A DNA stretch of 7,198 nucleotides from NCBI GenBank assembly GCA_027296045.1, contig JAPUJS010000641.1, positions 1-7,198 of the forward strand, in the 5' to 3' direction. The position numbers were made by a program, and so were the translations under genes. The notes under the pieces were generated by a model. That model was given only the letters and a program-made list of their open reading frames with translations, was not told where the DNA came from and ran no database searches. Of the stretch, positions 5,417-7,198 are shown one piece after another. Source of the DNA: a bacterium (lineage in GTDB: Bacteria; Latescibacterota; UBA2968). The stretch's first letter is position 1. Each line of letters begins with the position of its first letter.

Positions 5417-5929
5417 ATGGCAGATGTATCATGGATCCCAGGGTATTGTATTCGGCCTGCACAGGAAGCGGATGTGGAACGGACCTGTGAGATCGCCAGA
5501 CAGGCCTGGCAACGAATACACGATAGTTTTAGAAAGATTATGGGGGCAGATATGCACGATGGGCTTTGCGCAAATTGGGAAGCCAACAAGGCAGACCAGG
5601 TGCGGGCGCACTGGAGGGCGTTTCCGGAGGCATTTTATGTGGTGGAATCGGAAGCGTCGGGACAGGTGGTGGCGTTTTTGACGTTTCGGGTGGATCCGCA
5701 GAAGTCTTTGGGCACGATTGGGAACAATGCGGTTGCACCCGAAGGACAGGGGCAGGGGATCGGAACGGCGATGTACCAATTCCTGCTGGATCGATTTCGA
5801 GAATTGGGGCTTCGATTTGCGACTGTTTCTACCGGGCTCGACGAGGGCCATGCCCCTGCCCGACGGGCCTATGAAAAGGCAGGCTTTGATATTCGACAGG
5901 AGAATGTGACATATTATCAGACTCTGTAG
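5417..5929 (+). CDS. GNAT-family N-acetyltransferase
   Basis: This cytosolic enzyme is predicted to move the acetyl group of acetyl-CoA to an amine; the acceptor is unknown. The 170-residue length is typical. The N-terminus opens with YCIRPAQEADVERTCEIARQAW split around the IRPA strand and helix 1. Motif A is clear at NNAVAPEGQGQGIGTAMY (103-120), where the Q/RxxGxG/A-type pyrophosphate loop is QGQGIG. Motif B is PARRAYEKAGF (147-157), followed by the closing strand ENVTYYQTL. The start at 5417 has GGAGG at 5405-5409 with a 7-nt spacer; an ATG at 5411 is followed at once by TAA and is not used. The gene is divergent from the TIM-barrel gene and shares its control region. The next gene begins 102 bp downstream. 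Family is secure; nothing suggests a toxin-antitoxin or antibiotic-resistance role. Confidence 0.93.
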   Translation: MADVSWIPGYCIRPAQEADVERTCEIARQAWQRIHDSFRKIMGADMHDGLCANWEANKADQVRAHWRAFPEAFYVVESEASGQVVAFLTFRVDPQKSLGTIGNNAVAPEGQGQGIGTAMYQFLLDRFRELGLRFATVSTGLDEGHAPARRAYEKAGFDIRQENVTYYQTL

Positions 5930-5947
5930 ATGCGCCTTTTATACGAT

Positions 5948-6004
5948 TGGTAGAAGCCGTTTTTAACGGCGAAAACGGATCGCAGATGAAATCTGTTCCT
6001 ACCA
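5948..6004. repeat. Branched palindromic element between the GNAT and transglutaminase-like genes
   Basis: An outer stem pairs TGGTAG (5948-5953) with CTACCA (5999-6004). It encloses a first hairpin GCCGTT/AACGGC (5956-5961 with 5965-5970, loop TTT) and a second hairpin CAGAT/ATCTG (5983-5987 with 5991-5995, loop GAA). Both inner stems are perfect. No T-tract follows, so it does not look like a plain terminator. The closed three-way layout is typical of dispersed palindromic repeats or a small structured RNA. It fills most of the 102-bp gap. Confidence 0.55.
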
Positions 6005-6031
6005 GATGGCTTTGCTTTCAAGGGGGACGCG

Positions 6032-7198
6032 ATGGAACAGCATGAACACGTGGAAGTGATTCAATCGGACCATCATACCTATCGCATTGAGATGGGTGGC
6101 ACAGTCGATGGGGTCAACACGCGAAGTCCGGTGGGGTATCAGGTGTGTGATCAGGCGTTTGAGCCCAATGTGTCTGTGCAAATGGAGAACGTGGGCGACA
6201 CCCCGGTGGTGAATCCCTGGTTGATTCCAAACGGGCGTGATTGGCGAACGGTTGAGGCGATTGTAGGAGGGGTTGTGACACCCGACATGGACGATGCAGA
6301 AAAGGCCCTGGCATTGTGGACCTTTCAGCGGGGGTGTCGATTTCACGCTACCCCGTACGATCGGGATAATGGAAATGTGGTCCGGATGTTAAATGTGTAT
6401 GGATATACGCTGTGTGGCGACGATTCTTATGCCCTGGCCGATTTGTGGCGTGCTTCGAGATTGCGAGTGCGCAACGGGCATCCGGTGGGGCACTCCACAA
6501 CGGAGGTGTTTTACAACGGGATGTGGCATTTGCTGGACGGCGACGAGCATGTGATTTGCTTGATGCGGGACAACAAGACGATTGCCGGAGAGGCAGAGAT
6601 TGTTGCCGACCACGATTTGATGAAGCGAACACATGTGTACGGCATTTTGAGGGAGGACGAGAGGGATACAGACGAATTTTCGGCATCTCTATTTTTTTAT
6701 GAAGAGGAACGGAAGGAAGAGAAAGGGATTTATCCGGCCCATCAAATGGCAATGATATTACGCCCCGGGGAGGCATTGACCTGGCGATGGGACGGGCGGG
6801 GAAAGTTCCACGGACGGGAAAATATGGGCTCATGGCGAAATGCCTGGACCCGGGTCTGCAACGGGGTGTTAGGTTATCAACCGGACTTGGGTGGTCCTAC
6901 CTGGCGGCACGGGGCTGTCATGCTGGAGAACCTTGCGCCTGAGGGTGCGTTTCGAATGTTCGGATCCGGGGAGGCCACCGCTGTGTTTGAAATAAAGAGT
7001 CCGTATGTCATTGTGGGAGGACGGATTCGGGCCCAGTTTCGGCGGACCTATTTACACGAACGGGTGGCGCTTTCGGTGTCTTTTGATCGGGAAACCTGGA
7101 TCGAGGTCTGGTCCGGAGATACGCTGGGCGAGGTGACGGCGGATGTGTGTCTGGATCGCCTGTTTCCACCCGAGGGGGAGGCACGCTATGGATATGAC
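6032..7198 (+). CDS. Transglutaminase-like protein (3' end outside window)
   Basis: The frame is open for 389 codons from the ATG at 6032 to the window edge. AGGGGG at 6021-6026 gives an SD with a short spacer. A transglutaminase-like core is suggested near residues 90-175: a helix AEKALALWTFQRGCRFH, then YGYTLCGDDSYALADLWRAS split around Cys128, then GHSTTEVFYNGMWHLLDGD with His154 and Asp169. This is the Cys-His-Asp order and the spacing of that papain-like fold. Residues 236-389 look like beta-sandwich material (MAMILRPGEALTWRWDG; VIVGGRIRAQF; VALSVSFDRETWIEVWSGD). No signal peptide is present, so a cytosolic site is more likely, or an export route not seen here. Known relatives are proteases, peptide amidases or cross-linkers; I cannot choose. 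The upstream ~60 residues are unassigned. It may be co-transcribed with the GNAT gene, but the folded element lies between them. Confidence 0.65.
   Translation, partial: MEQHEHVEVIQSDHHTYRIEMGGTVDGVNTRSPVGYQVCDQAFEPNVSVQMENVGDTPVVNPWLIPNGRDWRTVEAIVGGVVTPDMDDAEKALALWTFQRGCRFHATPYDRDNGNVVRMLNVYGYTLCGDDSYALADLWRASRLRVRNGHPVGHSTTEVFYNGMWHLLDGDEHVICLMRDNKTIAGEAEIVADHDLMKRTHVYGILREDERDTDEFSASLFFYEEERKEEKGIYPAHQMAMILRPGEALTWRWDGRGKFHGRENMGSWRNAWTRVCNGVLGYQPDLGGPTWRHGAVMLENLAPEGAFRMFGSGEATAVFEIKSPYVIVGGRIRAQFRRTYLHERVALSVSFDRETWIEVWSGDTLGEVTADVCLDRLFPPEGEARYGYD

Noticed and set aside
6348..6833. Minus-strand ORF of 161 codons
   Set aside because: It is antisense to the transglutaminase-like gene and is basic, serine- and proline-rich, with no motif or plausible SD.
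1..7198. CRISPR array, insertion sequence ends, tRNA or rRNA genes, toxin-antitoxin pair
   Set aside because: I found no regularly spaced repeats, transposase, terminal inverted repeats with target duplications, cloverleaf with CCA arm, or small paired genes. The GNAT gene lacks a DUF1778-like partner.

Overview
The window is bacterial chromosomal DNA of roughly 55% GC by eye. Its genes are short and compactly packed, most have Shine-Dalgarno (SD) sites of the GGAG/AGGAG type, and neighbouring units alternate strand. The gene mix is a nucleoside diphosphate kinase, an indolepyruvate oxidoreductase-like enzyme, an ADP-ribosylglycohydrolase, a sialic-acid-lyase-like remnant, a sugar-isomerase TIM barrel and a transglutaminase-like protein. 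It recalls uncultured, metabolically versatile heterotrophs such as Latescibacterota or Poribacteria, but that placement is only an impression and no marker in the window proves it. I see no phage, transposase, CRISPR array, tRNA or rRNA.

Layout. Positions 2-244 (+) are the C-terminal part of ndk, cut by the window edge. Positions 245-512 hold a weak hairpin, a perfect TATAAT box and a possible 61-codon gene (+) whose end runs into the convergent gene. Positions 472-2067 (-) encode an IorA-type thiamine-diphosphate enzyme that stops exactly where the usual C-terminal ferredoxin domain would begin and has no iorB beside it. Positions 2068-2326 are a divergent control region with a strong minus-strand promoter and a plus-strand promoter whose -35 lies in a 19-bp dyad. 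Positions 2327-3346 (+) encode a complete ADP-ribosylglycohydrolase, followed after 34 bp by a 100-codon remnant of a dihydrodipicolinate synthase/N-acetylneuraminate lyase family gene (3381-3683). A short GC-rich repeat then separates this remnant from a convergent two-gene minus-strand unit: a TIM-barrel isomerase/epimerase-like protein (4498-5271) and a class I methyltransferase of the lysine methyltransferase type (3699-4424), with a perfect hairpin between them. Positions 5272-5416 are a second divergent control region. Positions 5417-5929 (+) encode a GNAT acetyltransferase. A folded intergenic element follows (5948-6004), then a transglutaminase-like gene (6032 onward, +) that runs off the right edge.

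How the genes may work together. The ADP-ribosylglycohydrolase and the lyase remnant form a likely plus-strand transcription unit that has lost most of its second gene. The TIM barrel and methyltransferase probably share a transcript. No single pathway joins the whole window. I did not find a convincing new multi-gene system. The items most worth a second look are the ferredoxin-less solitary IorA, the deletion scar near 3657-3734, the hairpin in front of the SD-less methyltransferase start, the dyad over the glycohydrolase promoter, and the branched intergenic element at 5948-6004.
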